Positions 33,585-42,681 of a stretch of DNA of 64,000 nucleotides are shown here, in pieces. A program made the translations under genes and the position numbers. Source of the DNA: Pseudanabaena sp. M53BS1SP1A06MG. GTDB taxonomy: Bacteria > Cyanobacteriota > Cyanobacteriia > Pseudanabaenales > Pseudanabaenaceae. The notes under the pieces are model-generated. The model searched no databases. It was given only the letters and a program-made list of their open reading frames with translations, and was not told the origin of the DNA. The first letter of the stretch is position 1; each line of letters starts with the position of its first letter. The stretch covers positions 1 through 64,000 of the forward strand of contig JADBWH010000074.1 in the NCBI GenBank assembly GCA_020404105.1, written 5' to 3'.

Positions 33585-36275
33585 ATGGTTTCTACAATTA
33601 ATTCGCTTTCCTTATCTGCTTTAGAACACCCATCACTAGGTGCGGGATTAGAGGATTTGCCACAACCAGATCTAGAGGCGGAGGCGGAATGCTGTAACTG
33701 GTTAAGATTTCATCGACTTTGGGGACAGTTGCCCGATCGCACTTTGCAAGATATCGCCCGATCGCTGCATTTATTTAAAGTGGAAGCAGGCACGATTATC
33801 TATCAAACCAATCAACCTGCGATCGGACTGTATTTGATGAAATGGGGAGCCGTCGAAATTTACCGAACTTCATTAATTGGCAGATCCCAGATTCGTCCGC
33901 GCAGTGCAGGAGATCTATTTGGCTATGTGACCCTAATCGCCAAACTGAAGGAGGGTAAACATCAAACTCAGGCGATCGCTATTACTAACAGCGAAATCTG
34001 GTTTCTGCCCCAAGCTAGATTTTGGCAATTGATGCAGCAACATCCTGAACTGGAACATCTCTTCAATACGCTCCTAGCCCAAGACCTCAATGCTTTTAGT
34101 ACCCGCATCGCTAAAGAACAACAACGTATTCAAGGGTTGCAGTCCTATATTCAGAATGTTCCCAAAGATAAAACAATTATTGGTAACAGTAAGGCAACGC
34201 AAAAGTTAAGCGAACAAATCGATCATGCTGCCGCCACCCTGAAGCCCATCATTTTCCTAGGACAAGCAGGAACTGGCAAAACTTTTCTGGCAGGACTGAT
34301 TCACGATCGCTCTGGTTTAGCGTCTCAGCCCTTTGTTGAGCTAGATTGTGCTAAGTTGCCGCGATCACTTGATGGCAGATTAGATACAGATTTATTGTTT
34401 GGGCGCATTGGTGCAAGGGAAGGAATTCTGGAATTATTGGAACGGGGAACGCTGTTATTGAATAATTGTCAGGTTTTGAGTGAAGGCGATCGCCTCAGAT
34501 TAATTCATTACCTCAAAGCAGGGACAATCTTACCCAATCATGGCATGAGTGGCTCTGGTACGCTCCCTGAACCACCGCAAGCAATTCAATCTTGGGTGCG
34601 CTTAATCATGGCATCTCCCGACAAGCTCGATTTCCCCCCAGACCTTGAGATCATCTCGATCAAACTCTTTACTCTGCCACAGCGCAAAGCCGATATTCCC
34701 GATTTTGCCCGTTACTTTCTCACTCAATTTTGCCAAGAACAGAATCGCCCATTATTGGAACTAGATCAATCGGAAATGCGGCGGCTGATTAGCTATGATT
34801 ACCCAGGCAATCTGGCGGAATTAGGCGAAATTCTGCATCGGGCAACGATCATGACCCCGATCGCTCAAGCAGTAATTTCTGAACAAGCGCTCTGGTCGGT
34901 GCAATCTTCTAAAAATGCCTTTCGTGTCGATCTGCTTACCGATGTACCTTGGTTGCGGCGCATCCTGCTCAGCAATTGGTATCCTGAAGGCATCTGGTAT
35001 GTGATGATGGCGTTCTTTGTCCCTGTGACGATCGCAGGTTTCTTTGGTCCGCAAGCAAGGGATAGCAGCATCACCCTGAATCTATTTTGGGCTTGGTGGT
35101 GGCCTGGATATTTACTTCTGTTTGTGTTTATCGGTCGGCTTTGGTGTGCCGTTTGTCCCTTTATGATTACCGCCGAATGGATTAGGCGATTTTCTCTTTG
35201 GCTCTTCCCGCGACAGCAATTAACTTGGAATACCCAATGGCTAAACCGTTGGGGCGCTTGGTTCCTATTTGGCGGCTTCGTAGCAATCTATCTCTGGGAA
35301 AAATTATGGGACTTACCGCACCATGGGGCGCTTTCGGCTTGGTTATTATTAGCGATTACCGCAGGAGCCGTGATTTGTAGCCTCATTTATGAACGGCGGC
35401 TCTGGTGTCGCTATCTCTGTCCGATTGGCGGCATGAATGGAATGTTTGCCAAACTAGCGATGGTGGAAGTACGGGCAACTCAACAGGTTTGTGGCAGTCA
35501 ATGCAGCACCTTTGGTTGTTACAAGGGCAGCGCCGCTACCGCCGTCACTTTTGCCGATGCTCTCCCCACGGAAGGACAGGCTACGGAGGGTTGTCCTCTC
35601 TATTCCCATCCTGCTCAATTACAGGATAACCGCGACTGTATGCTCTGCATGACCTGCATGAAAGCCTGTCCCAATCGTTCTGTGCAATTAAATTTACGAT
35701 TCCCAACTTCTGATTTACTGGAAAATCATCAAGCCTTTAGTGCAGAAGTTGCCCTGCTGTTATTACTTTTGGGCGGTGTATTCATGCACCATAGCCACAG
35801 GATTCTCGATTGGTTAGGATTTGGTTATTTTCCAGTTGATGCTGACCATTTATTGCCGAGTACAGCGATCGCCCTAGCTTTATTAAGTATTCCTGCCCTA
35901 TTGACCTATTTAGCCCATGCAATCGCCCGTAGGCTTGACCCTGAGCAACCCGAATATTTACGAGTGATCTATGCCTATCTGCCCCTAACCCTAGCGGTAA
36001 ATCTAGCCCATTACATCCCTGCGGCAGTCACCGAAGCAGGGCGGCTCTTACCAGTTTTAGCGAGAACATTAGGCTCCAGTGGTGAGCATCTATTTACCCT
36101 CACTTGGAGTTTAGAAGTTGCCCAATTTTTGCAAGGCGTGACTCTTCTTTCCGCCGTTATATTTAGCATCTATCCCCTATTGCGAATCACAGGGCGATCA
36201 CTACTTAGCAATCTCCCCCATCTGCTGTTAATACTGGGCTTTACCTTCTTTTTCTTTCAATTAATGGTCTTTTAA
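33585..36275 (+). CDS. cNMP-binding / AAA / NapH-like polyferredoxin fusion
   Basis: An 896-residue three-part protein. Residues about 45-160 are a cyclic-nucleotide-binding-like beta barrel. Residues about 195-430 are an AAA domain of the sigma-54-activator type with P-loop GQAGTGKT (226-233). Its Walker B, however, reads GTLLLNNCQ instead of GTLFLDEI and no GAFTGA loop is present, so it cannot contact sigma-54 in the usual way; cyanobacteria lack sigma-54 anyway. The C-terminal half has several membrane helices with NapH/NosR/CcoG-type cysteine motifs (GRLWCAVCPF, RRLWCRYLCPIGG, CSTFGC) and a 4Fe-4S motif at Cys685, 688, 691, 695. It looks like a membrane redox sensor or electron-transfer protein. 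cysK follows 5 bp later. Confidence 0.85.
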   Translation: MVSTINSLSLSALEHPSLGAGLEDLPQPDLEAEAECCNWLRFHRLWGQLPDRTLQDIARSLHLFKVEAGTIIYQTNQPAIGLYLMKWGAVEIYRTSLIGRSQIRPRSAGDLFGYVTLIAKLKEGKHQTQAIAITNSEIWFLPQARFWQLMQQHPELEHLFNTLLAQDLNAFSTRIAKEQQRIQGLQSYIQNVPKDKTIIGNSKATQKLSEQIDHAAATLKPIIFLGQAGTGKTFLAGLIHDRSGLASQPFVELDCAKLPRSLDGRLDTDLLFGRIGAREGILELLERGTLLLNNCQVLSEGDRLRLIHYLKAGTILPNHGMSGSGTLPEPPQAIQSWVRLIMASPDKLDFPPDLEIISIKLFTLPQRKADIPDFARYFLTQFCQEQNRPLLELDQSEMRRLISYDYPGNLAELGEILHRATIMTPIAQAVISEQALWSVQSSKNAFRVDLLTDVPWLRRILLSNWYPEGIWYVMMAFFVPVTIAGFFGPQARDSSITLNLFWAWWWPGYLLLFVFIGRLWCAVCPFMITAEWIRRFSLWLFPRQQLTWNTQWLNRWGAWFLFGGFVAIYLWEKLWDLPHHGALSAWLLLAITAGAVICSLIYERRLWCRYLCPIGGMNGMFAKLAMVEVRATQQVCGSQCSTFGCYKGSAATAVTFADALPTEGQATEGCPLYSHPAQLQDNRDCMLCMTCMKACPNRSVQLNLRFPTSDLLENHQAFSAEVALLLLLLGGVFMHHSHRILDWLGFGYFPVDADHLLPSTAIALALLSIPALLTYLAHAIARRLDPEQPEYLRVIYAYLPLTLAVNLAHYIPAAVTEAGRLLPVLARTLGSSGEHLFTLTWSLEVAQFLQGVTLLSAVIFSIYPLLRITGRSLLSNLPHLLLILGFTFFFFQLMVF

Positions 36276-36280
36276 TCCCC

Positions 36281-37219
36281 ATGAAAATCTATCACGATAT
36301 TACGCAAGTTATTGGACATACCCCCCTGCTCAGGCTGAATCACTTGCCGCAGGAAATGGGTTGCGTTGCCGAAATCGTCTTAAAAATGGAAGGAATGAAT
36401 CCTGCCAAATCCGTGAAGGATCGCATTGCCATTAGCATGATCACCGAAGCAGAGCAGGCTGGCTTAATTCAACCGCATCATTCTACGATTATTGAAGCAA
36501 CTTCTGGCAATACAGGCATTGGTTTAGCTATGGTTTGTGCGGTCAAAGGCTATCGTTTGATCTTGACGATGCCAGACAATATGAGTGCGGAAAGACAAAA
36601 ACTTTTGCAAGCCTATGGAGCAGAGGTAGTCTTGACTCCTGCGATCGCCGATATGCAGGGTGCGATCGCCCATGCTAACCAGTTATTAATGACGATTCCC
36701 AAAGCTTTTTCACCGCACCAATTCAGCAATCCCGCCAATCCCAAAATCCATTACCACACCACAGGCGCAGAGATTTGGGAAGATACCGATGGCGCGATCT
36801 CCGCCTTAGTAGTAGGCGTTGGCACGGGCGGCACACTCACGGGCGCTGGCTGCTATCTCAAGCAAAAAAATCCCCAAATTCAGATAATCGCGGTAGAACC
36901 ATCAACTAGTGCTGTCCTAAGCGGTCAACCCGCCCATCCCCATAATATTCAAGGTATTGGTGCAGGTTTTATTCCCGATGTTTTGCGCGTCGATTTAATT
37001 GATGAAATTGCGATCGTCACGGAAGCAGAAGCCTACGAGACAGGAAAACAGTTAGCCCAAAAAGAAGGAATCTTGAGCGGTATTTCCACAGGCGCGGTGG
37101 TTTATGCAGGTTTACACATAGGAAGACGATCGCAATATCAAAATCAACGTATCGTGATCGTTCAGCCCAGTGCGGGGGAGCGTTACCTGAGTACTGCGAT
37201 GTGGAATGATGTCCATTAA
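36281..37219 (+). CDS. cysK: Cysteine synthase A
   Basis: A 312-residue O-acetylserine sulfhydrylase. The PLP lysine lies in NPAKSVKDRIA, the substrate loop is TSGNTGIGLAMVCA and the PLP phosphate loop is VGTGGTLTGAG. The enzyme makes cysteine from O-acetylserine and sulfide, so it can also consume sulfide. It starts 5 bp after the fusion gene and is almost certainly co-transcribed with it, tying that protein to sulfur metabolism. Confidence 0.95.
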   Translation: MKIYHDITQVIGHTPLLRLNHLPQEMGCVAEIVLKMEGMNPAKSVKDRIAISMITEAEQAGLIQPHHSTIIEATSGNTGIGLAMVCAVKGYRLILTMPDNMSAERQKLLQAYGAEVVLTPAIADMQGAIAHANQLLMTIPKAFSPHQFSNPANPKIHYHTTGAEIWEDTDGAISALVVGVGTGGTLTGAGCYLKQKNPQIQIIAVEPSTSAVLSGQPAHPHNIQGIGAGFIPDVLRVDLIDEIAIVTEAEAYETGKQLAQKEGILSGISTGAVVYAGLHIGRRSQYQNQRIVIVQPSAGERYLSTAMWNDVH

Positions 37220-37342
37220 TCCTTAGCGATCGCCCCACCAGCTTTTTCCCAACCTGAGAGGCTAGGCGGTAAATCTCACAAATAGGAGTAAATACAGGAT
37301 AACCATGTATCCTGTATTTACCCCAAGTTTACCTATGCTTAG
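37220..37342. other. Short spacer after cysK with hairpin
   Basis: Contains a stem formed by ATACAGGATA-type sequences (GTAAATACAGGATAACC ... ATCCTGTATTTAC), a near-perfect hairpin at about 37287-37319 that is probably the terminator of the fusion-cysK operon. Confidence 0.6.
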
Positions 37343-37647
37343 CTACTTAATAGAACTACGTTGCATAGTACGCCACATCACGATTCCTGTAAAAAGCAAT
37401 ATAAACAAACCGAGAGCAGTCAGGAATGGGTAAACAATTTCTAGATTAATTACACCGAAATCTCCCTTATGCCAATCTAAAATCCATTTAGAGCTCTTTT
37501 CTCTGCCTTTGCCTGCTAAATATAGGATTTCATAAATTATGCCTGTAATGGTGTTAGAAATAGAGGCAACAACATAATCGGAGCAAGAATGCGATGAAGA
37601 CGGCGAATATATTTAAAATATTGGCTGTGTTTTTTGGTGGCTTCCAT
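37343..37647 (-). pseudogene. Small PepSY-associated-type membrane protein, frameshifted
   Basis: Reading the minus strand from the ATG at 37647 (ribosome site AAGGAG) gives HSQYFKYIRRLHRILAPIM and then LLPLFLT before the frame breaks. A second frame continues ITGIIYEILYLAGKGREKSS, then LDWHKGDFGVINLEIVYPFL and a last membrane helix, ending at the TAG at 37343. The two halves fit one protein of about 100 residues if one base is restored near 37565-37575 (CTAACACCATT). RLHR...PIM and LDWHKG are typical of PepSY-associated small membrane proteins. Either a recent pseudogene or a sequencing error. Confidence 0.6.
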
Positions 37648-37701
37648 AAATAAACTCCTTAATGAGCGTGTATTGGGAGGAATGATGGTAATTAATACAG
37701 A

Positions 37702-38196
37702 TTAAGATTTGGCGATCGCCTCACCAGCCTGTTTCCAACCTGAAAGACTAGGCGGAAAGCCCTTCACATTGTCATAATTGAGCAAATGTAAGGTCATCAC
37801 ACCCATCGAAGAGCGATAACCCGTAGAACAATATAAAACTACAGGGCGATCGCTAGGAATTTTGCTTAAATTGCGCGATATAGTCCGTAGTGGAATGTTA
37901 ATGGCATTAGGGATATGTCCTGATTGATATTCCGATAGTTCGCGGACATCCACTAATAGAGCTTGACGATCAGCTATCAAACTTTTCAACTCTTCGACAT
38001 TAGCAATCGTGTAGTATCCCGATGGAATAGCCATGAGATATTTATCCAAAGACATTTCTAATCGTGGATATCCTTCAATACTCGACAGCAGATTAGGTAT
38101 ATCGATTGGTTTTGAGGCGATCGCGTTTGGTTGAAGTCCTAACAAGAGACAGAATGATAAAACGATGCCAAGCAGTAGAGATGAAATTAATTTCAT
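37702..38196 (-). CDS. Exported single-domain rhodanese
   Basis: A 164-residue protein. I start it at the ATG at 38196 (MKLISSLLLGIVLSFCLLLG), which gives a clean signal peptide; the upstream extension of the frame runs into repeats and the IS. The rhodanese domain has LLVDVRELSEYQSGHIPNA and the active loop YCSTGYRSS. Periplasmic rhodaneses move sulfane sulfur between thiosulfate or persulfide and acceptors. Before the IS982 insertion it probably ended the minus-strand operon that starts at 42241. Confidence 0.85.
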   Translation of the reverse strand: MKLISSLLLGIVLSFCLLLGLQPNAIASKPIDIPNLLSSIEGYPRLEMSLDKYLMAIPSGYYTIANVEELKSLIADRQALLVDVRELSEYQSGHIPNAINIPLRTISRNLSKIPSDRPVVLYCSTGYRSSMGVMTLHLLNYDNVKGFPPSLSGWKQAGEAIAKS

Positions 38197-38224
38197 AGTT
38201 TTTTTATTGTAGTAGATAAGATCC

Positions 38225-38272
38225 TCACCCCTAGCCCCTCTCCCAGAGCAGGAGAAGGGGATGAGGGAAGAT
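38225..38272. repeat. Intergenic CCTCACCCCTAGCCCC-type hairpin repeat
   Basis: CCCCTCTCCCAGAGCAGGAGAAGGGG forms an imperfect hairpin within a stretch of a kind often repeated between cyanobacterial genes. It lies upstream of the rhodanese gene, left of the IS. Confidence 0.4.
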
Positions 38273-38296
38273 TTTCGCTCTGCGTAAGGTGAATTA

Positions 38297-39283
38297 ACGT
38301 GAGTTCGGGTTAAGAAGCAGAAGGCAAAGCCCAGTCCATAAGCAAAGAAGGCTTCTTTGGTTGGTGACAATAAGCAATAAGCCCAGAAATGATATTGAGC
38401 ATGGCATTGATGGGACTGCGATGACGAGAATGTTCAATCTGTGAAATATTTTTGAGTTGGTCAATGATCGTCTCAATGATTGAACGCTTGCGAGCGAGCA
38501 ACTTATCAGTCAAGCGCATCAAGCGATTTTTCATATTGCGCTTGGGTTTAGCAAAGAACTCAATGCCAAAATCTTGAAACAGATGAGATGCTAACGACTG
38601 AGATACATAACCACGATCAGCAAACACTTTGCCAAACATAAATTTGAGCAAATCAGGGATAGGTTTACGGTCATCAACGTTGCCTGGTGTAATTTGGATA
38701 TTTAGTAACTCACCGTACTCATTGACCAGCAGATGCAGTTTGAAGCCAAAGAACCAATCTACTGATGTCTTTCTTGCCACGAGCCGCTATGCCTTGGAAG
38801 ACCTTATGCTGCTTAATCCGTCGATTGTGGCAGACACCCAATGAGGTTGAATCTACAAAACTAATACCTGTACATTCACCAAAACAATGTTTCAGGTATA
38901 TGCACAGTGGAATCATTGCTGAACCCATAAACTCGATAAACCTGTTGTAGCTTGGTAGTCTTGGAAATTCCTTCTGCCAATACTTACACACTTGTTTTTG
39001 ATAAAAATGCTTGAAGTCACGGTAGTGGTTTTGGTGAAAGGCGATCAGAATTGTCATCACTTCACTCATACTCAGACATCTTTTCCTTTGTCTTTGTTGT
39101 AAACCATTGCCCAGCAATAGTTGTCGCCATTTTGGTTCAAATATTTGGCAAAAATCATCAACATGGCAGAACAGGGCTTCTAAACTATTAGTCATGGGAG
39201 TTACTTCGCTGAACTTGTTTTACTTATTTCCAGCTTATCGGTTTCTCCCTTTTTTTCTCCTTTTCCTTATACCGAACTCACGT
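38297..39283 (-). mobile_element. IS982-family insertion sequence, 987 bp
   Basis: Bounded by 12-bp terminal inverted repeats starting ACGTGAGTTCGG. The same heptamer TGAATTA flanks both ends (38290-38296 and 39284-39290), a target-site duplication. It inserted right at the stop codon of the Tll0287-like gene: the TTA of the duplicate serves as its TAA stop. It splits the former minus-strand gene run from the rhodanese gene. Confidence 0.88.
38310..39195 (-). pseudogene. IS982 transposase, one-base frameshift
   Basis: The N-terminal 140 or so residues (FVDSTSLGVCHNRRIKQHK) and the C-terminal 156 residues (VDWFFGFKLHLLVNEYGE, then ADRGYVSQSL) lie in different frames that overlap near 38770-38780. 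Joined after RGKK they form one IS982 DDE transposase of about 295 residues. The break is at AAGAAAGAC, best explained by one extra A. The element is probably inactive unless ribosomes slip at the A-run. Confidence 0.8.
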
Positions 39284-39287
39284 TGAA

Positions 39288-39914
39288 TTAGGGAGTAACA
39301 GAATCTTGAATTGCTTTTTTCATTTCATCGGGAATGAATACAGCATACATACCACGCAAGTCACCAACTTTGAAGTTATAGGCTAAATCTTGAGGATAGC
39401 CTTTCTGCACAAACTGAGGACGCTGATCTTTTGCCCCATGACAGACCAAACAACTTGCTTCTACATCGATGCGGCGATAGTAGCGTGTTCCTGTCTGCTG
39501 ATTAATGGTTTCCCGATCCCACAGTCCAACTAGCTCATGGTCTTGTTCAAATTTTGCCAAAGCCATTTTGTCATGGAGATTTTCAGGAGCATGGACAGGA
39601 TTGCGATACTTAGTCGCGATTTGCTTCACCTGCCAACCATTTTCTTTACTGAGTTGTATTGCTTGCATTCCCACAGGACGACAGACTTCTTTCATCGTTT
39701 GTTGGGTTGGCTCTTCAGTGCTTCCTTCTAGACTCGAAGCCAAGCCTGTCCGCATTGCGTCTAGAGCTTCAATTTCCTGAACAGCATGAACTAATTCTTC
39801 AGGATGGGGAATAATTGGAGCAGCTAGGGCGATCGCAGGATGCCACGCGATCGCAAACAAACTGAACCCAATTACTAGAAAGAGATTGAGAACGAACTGA
39901 TATGATTTTTGCAT
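39288..39914 (-). CDS. Tll0287-like (DUF3365) c-type heme protein
   Basis: A 208-residue protein with a signal peptide (FVLNLFLVIGFSLFAIAW ... ALAAP) and a single CxxCH heme site, SCLVCHGAKDQRP, near residue 160. The Tll0287-like domain is a PAS-like fold known from a thermophilic cyanobacterial protein with a heme of unusual cysteine-type ligation, proposed as a redox or gas sensor. The conserved KEVCRPVGMQAIQ in front supports the family. It is the last gene of the minus-strand operon before the IS, and its stop codon lies in the IS target duplication. Confidence 0.85.
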   Translation of the reverse strand: MQKSYQFVLNLFLVIGFSLFAIAWHPAIALAAPIIPHPEELVHAVQEIEALDAMRTGLASSLEGSTEEPTQQTMKEVCRPVGMQAIQLSKENGWQVKQIATKYRNPVHAPENLHDKMALAKFEQDHELVGLWDRETINQQTGTRYYRRIDVEASCLVCHGAKDQRPQFVQKGYPQDLAYNFKVGDLRGMYAVFIPDEMKKAIQDSVTP

Positions 39915-39955
39915 GGTCTACTCCTGAATCTCTTTATAAAAATCTACTTAACAAT

Positions 39956-40849
39956 TTACTTAAGCAATGGCAAAATCTGGCGAATTAGTCCGATCATCAC
40001 CGCAGGCTGCTCTAAATGTGGTGTAAATCCCACATCATCCAGATAGTAAAAGCGCCGAATGACTTCAGGATTCATTGCCGCAAGCTGACGACCGACATTA
40101 GGGTTGGTGAACTGAGAACCTTTGCCCCAAATCATGGCGGTAGGAACCGTCAATTTTGTGATGTATGGAGACAAATCAAAACACAAATCACCCCGAACGA
40201 AGGAGAGCGCTGCATACTCCGCATTTTCACGCTGAGCCGATTGCAGATACGCCTCGACAATTTCAGGGTAAACCCTCGCCGCATTGGCAAACTGGCGTTG
40301 CTCCAAAAAGCTACGAATACCAAAGCTGTTTGCCACACCCGTACCGTAAAGCAGTTGATTGAGAAACGAGATATTCGCCGCTTGAGCAAACTGGGCGAAA
40401 CCACTACGGCGATAGTCTTGACCAAACTCACCTAAACCAGATGCTGTTGTGACAATTAATGACTTGAATAATTCTGGACGATCAATCGCCGCACGAATCG
40501 TGAACGCTGCTGTCAATGACGAGGCAATTACAGTTGTAGGAACGGAACAGGTCTGCTCCATAAATTCTATGATAATTCCAACGTAATCTTCGGCTTGATA
40601 GCTGCGAGGGGGATGATCTGATCGCCCCCAACCAATCAAATCGGGAGCTAAGACTTGATAATCTGCGGCAAAAGCTGGATATACTTTTGACCATTCGTAG
40701 GCGGAGGAACCACCACCAAAGCCGTGCAGGAAGACTAATGCTTCTGTTGGAGTATGTTCATTCCATGGTTCTCCTTGAGCCGTGTAATAGACCATCCTGC
40801 CGAGTTTTGTCACGATCCAACGTTCGTCAAAACCACGCGGTATAAACAT
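39956..40849 (-). CDS. Alpha/beta hydrolase with atypical nucleophile elbow
   Basis: A 297-residue alpha/beta-fold protein: oxyanion loop LHGFGGGSSAYEW, LAPDLIGWGRSDHP and a C-terminal His in FTPHLEQP. The nucleophile elbow reads VIASSLTAA instead of GxSxG, and the usual Asp position after WGKG is not an Asp, so catalysis is uncertain. This variant recurs in cyanobacteria. The gene is 15 bp downstream of the MBL-fold gene in an operon of four. Confidence 0.82.
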   Translation of the reverse strand: MFIPRGFDERWIVTKLGRMVYYTAQGEPWNEHTPTEALVFLHGFGGGSSAYEWSKVYPAFAADYQVLAPDLIGWGRSDHPPRSYQAEDYVGIIIEFMEQTCSVPTTVIASSLTAAFTIRAAIDRPELFKSLIVTTASGLGEFGQDYRRSGFAQFAQAANISFLNQLLYGTGVANSFGIRSFLEQRQFANAARVYPEIVEAYLQSAQRENAEYAALSFVRGDLCFDLSPYITKLTVPTAMIWGKGSQFTNPNVGRQLAAMNPEVIRRFYYLDDVGFTPHLEQPAVMIGLIRQILPLLK

Positions 40850-40864
40850 CTAAATTTCTCCTGA

Positions 40865-41734
40865 TTAATCCTGACTGAATGCTGGTAAATTAATCCTAAA
40901 CCGACTGCCAACTCGACAATCGACACAGCGATCGCCTAATTCATGCCACAAAATACTTTTAGCTTTTGTACCCGTGCAATGGTTTGCGCCGATTACTTGA
41001 ACGTCATACTTTTTCAAGTGTTCGATAGTAGATTGGATGCGATTGCCCTTAGCATTTAATAGGTGCATTCCGCCTAAAACCGCATAGAAGGAACTCGCAC
41101 CTGTAATTTCAGAAATGTAATCGAGGGTATTAATGACTCCAGCATGGGCGCAGCCAAGAATGACGACCCAACCTCGCGTTGTTTCCATAAATAGAGCTTG
41201 ATCGTCCCAAATTGGATCGATATCCTTTTGCTGAGGATTAGTCCAGAAATGACCACCTGTATCCTCAAGGGGATGATGACGCGGGATCGCGCCAGTTACC
41301 CAAACACCTGTCACGACTTCTGTGGGTTTTTCTGTCCAGATTAGTCGTTGAACTTGGTTGGCTAAGGTTTGTGCGTCATGTAATGGCGCTCCGATATCGC
41401 CTCTAGGACTATATTTTGGCGCAATCGCCTGTGGATGTAGAAATAAATCTGGTCGCTGGGCTGAGTTTGTTTTGTTAATTAGCTCTAACAAGGCAGGCAA
41501 ACCACCCGCATGATCGTAATGACCGTGACTGAGGGCGATCGCATCCAAATCCATCAACGAAATATTTAACTGCTGTGCGTTGTGCTGAAGAGTTAAGCCT
41601 TGTCCAGTATCAAAAAGCAGGCGATCGGTCTCTGTTTCAATCAGAAAAGAAAGCCCATGCTCACCTAGCAGCCCGCGATCGCCTGCCGTGTTTTCTACTA
41701 GAACTGTAATTGCGAGATGCTCAATCATTGACAA
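40865..41734 (-). CDS. MBL-fold hydrolase, dihydropterin-aminobenzene-phosphate-synthase-like
   Basis: A 289-residue metallo-beta-lactamase-fold protein with LLFDTGQG and the metal motif SHGHYDHAGG, a Cys-His element GCAHAGVINT and a late GANHCTGTK. This pattern is that of the archaeal-type DHPMP-synthase-like group. Bacterial members have unknown substrates. It shares an operon with DUF4079, the alpha/beta hydrolase and the heme protein. Confidence 0.85.
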   Translation of the reverse strand: MSMIEHLAITVLVENTAGDRGLLGEHGLSFLIETETDRLLFDTGQGLTLQHNAQQLNISLMDLDAIALSHGHYDHAGGLPALLELINKTNSAQRPDLFLHPQAIAPKYSPRGDIGAPLHDAQTLANQVQRLIWTEKPTEVVTGVWVTGAIPRHHPLEDTGGHFWTNPQQKDIDPIWDDQALFMETTRGWVVILGCAHAGVINTLDYISEITGASSFYAVLGGMHLLNAKGNRIQSTIEHLKKYDVQVIGANHCTGTKAKSILWHELGDRCVDCRVGSRFRINLPAFSQD

Positions 41735-41755
41735 ATCCTTTAAGTCCTACATCAC

Positions 41756-42241
41756 TTAACCCGCAGCAGGTGCATTTATCGAAGCCAAAATCTTCTGGAC
41801 GATTTGCACACCCGTAAAAGCTTGCCAGCCAAATAATCCCATCAAAATCATATTTACCGAAACATGAACTTTGCGAACCCAGTCATGCTTTTGCATAAAG
41901 GGAACTAGTGCCGCCGAAATAGCGATCACACCCATCATCCCTAAACCTGCAAACAAATGGGGACTAATATAAATCTTTCCTCTAGTTATATAAGTCACCA
42001 CAATCCCACCGATCGCACCCAGCACCATAAACGCTAAGAGAATAGACCCAATTTGGTGATGACGAATCGCGAATTTACCTTTGATCATTTCTTTCTTGAC
42101 ATCGCCTTCAGCTAGTCTGGTGCGACGGACTTGCACGCCTAGATACATCGCATAGATAGTAATACCCAGCAATACCCACATCATAATGGGATGGAAAAAG
42201 CTGAGATAGGGTTTGAGAGCAGATAAGGTTTCTGAATTCAT
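41756..42241 (-). CDS. DUF4079 membrane protein
   Basis: A 161-residue membrane protein with four helices and several His residues (FHPIMMWVLLG, RHHQIGSILL, YISPHLFAGLG, VRKVHVSVNMIL), a spacing like that of b-type cytochromes (cyt b561-like). The start at 42241 (ATG) is preferred to a TTG five codons earlier. It is the first gene of the operon 42241-39288 and is divergent from the Rieske-rogue D1 operon, so the pair may share control. Confidence 0.82.
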   Translation of the reverse strand: MNSETLSALKPYLSFFHPIMMWVLLGITIYAMYLGVQVRRTRLAEGDVKKEMIKGKFAIRHHQIGSILLAFMVLGAIGGIVVTYITRGKIYISPHLFAGLGMMGVIAISAALVPFMQKHDWVRKVHVSVNMILMGLFGWQAFTGVQIVQKILASINAPAAG

Positions 42242-42681
42242 GACGATTATTTCCAATGAGATCGCATATAAAATGGTTGAATATCTTTTCTACTTCCCAT
42301 CCATTAAATAAAGCTAGAAAATCGGTAAAACTCTATACCTATGTCTAACCTATGGAAAAGTAATAGGAACAAAAATTAGCATGACATTCTAACGTATAAC
42401 ATCCTGTATAAGTTACAGGAATTGTACTGAAATCATATAGTTCTTTATGATGGAACGATTAACTACTTATGACTTATGGAAAAGCTAAAGCCTATATCTA
42501 GTATAGGGTTGAATTACCTAGAAAATAAACTTAACTTAGTCTTAAGATTAATCTTGTTTAATTATATTACTAATAAGTTATATTAAAGTAGGTTACAAAA
42601 AAATATTGCAATACTTCAAGAATTAAGTCTTCCAATATTGCTGCAAGTTTTTGCAATTTGTTTAAAATTGGAGATTACCTT
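42242..42681. other. Divergent control region
   Basis: 440 bp, strongly AT-rich, between the DUF4079 operon and the DUF2892-Rieske-psbA operon. It holds dyads such as ATCATATAGTTCTTTATGAT (near 42433-42452) and TATATTACTAATAAGTTATATT, which are partial relatives of the AT-rich motif. No ORF. This is where low-oxygen or sulfide regulators would act. Confidence 0.5.

Noticed and set aside
34821-35629. Several frames inside the fusion gene (34821-35074, 35198-35629)
   Set aside because: Shadows of the long coding frame.
33585-36275. Calling the AAA fusion a sigma-54 activator
   Set aside because: No GAFTGA loop, Walker B acids missing and cyanobacteria have no sigma-54.
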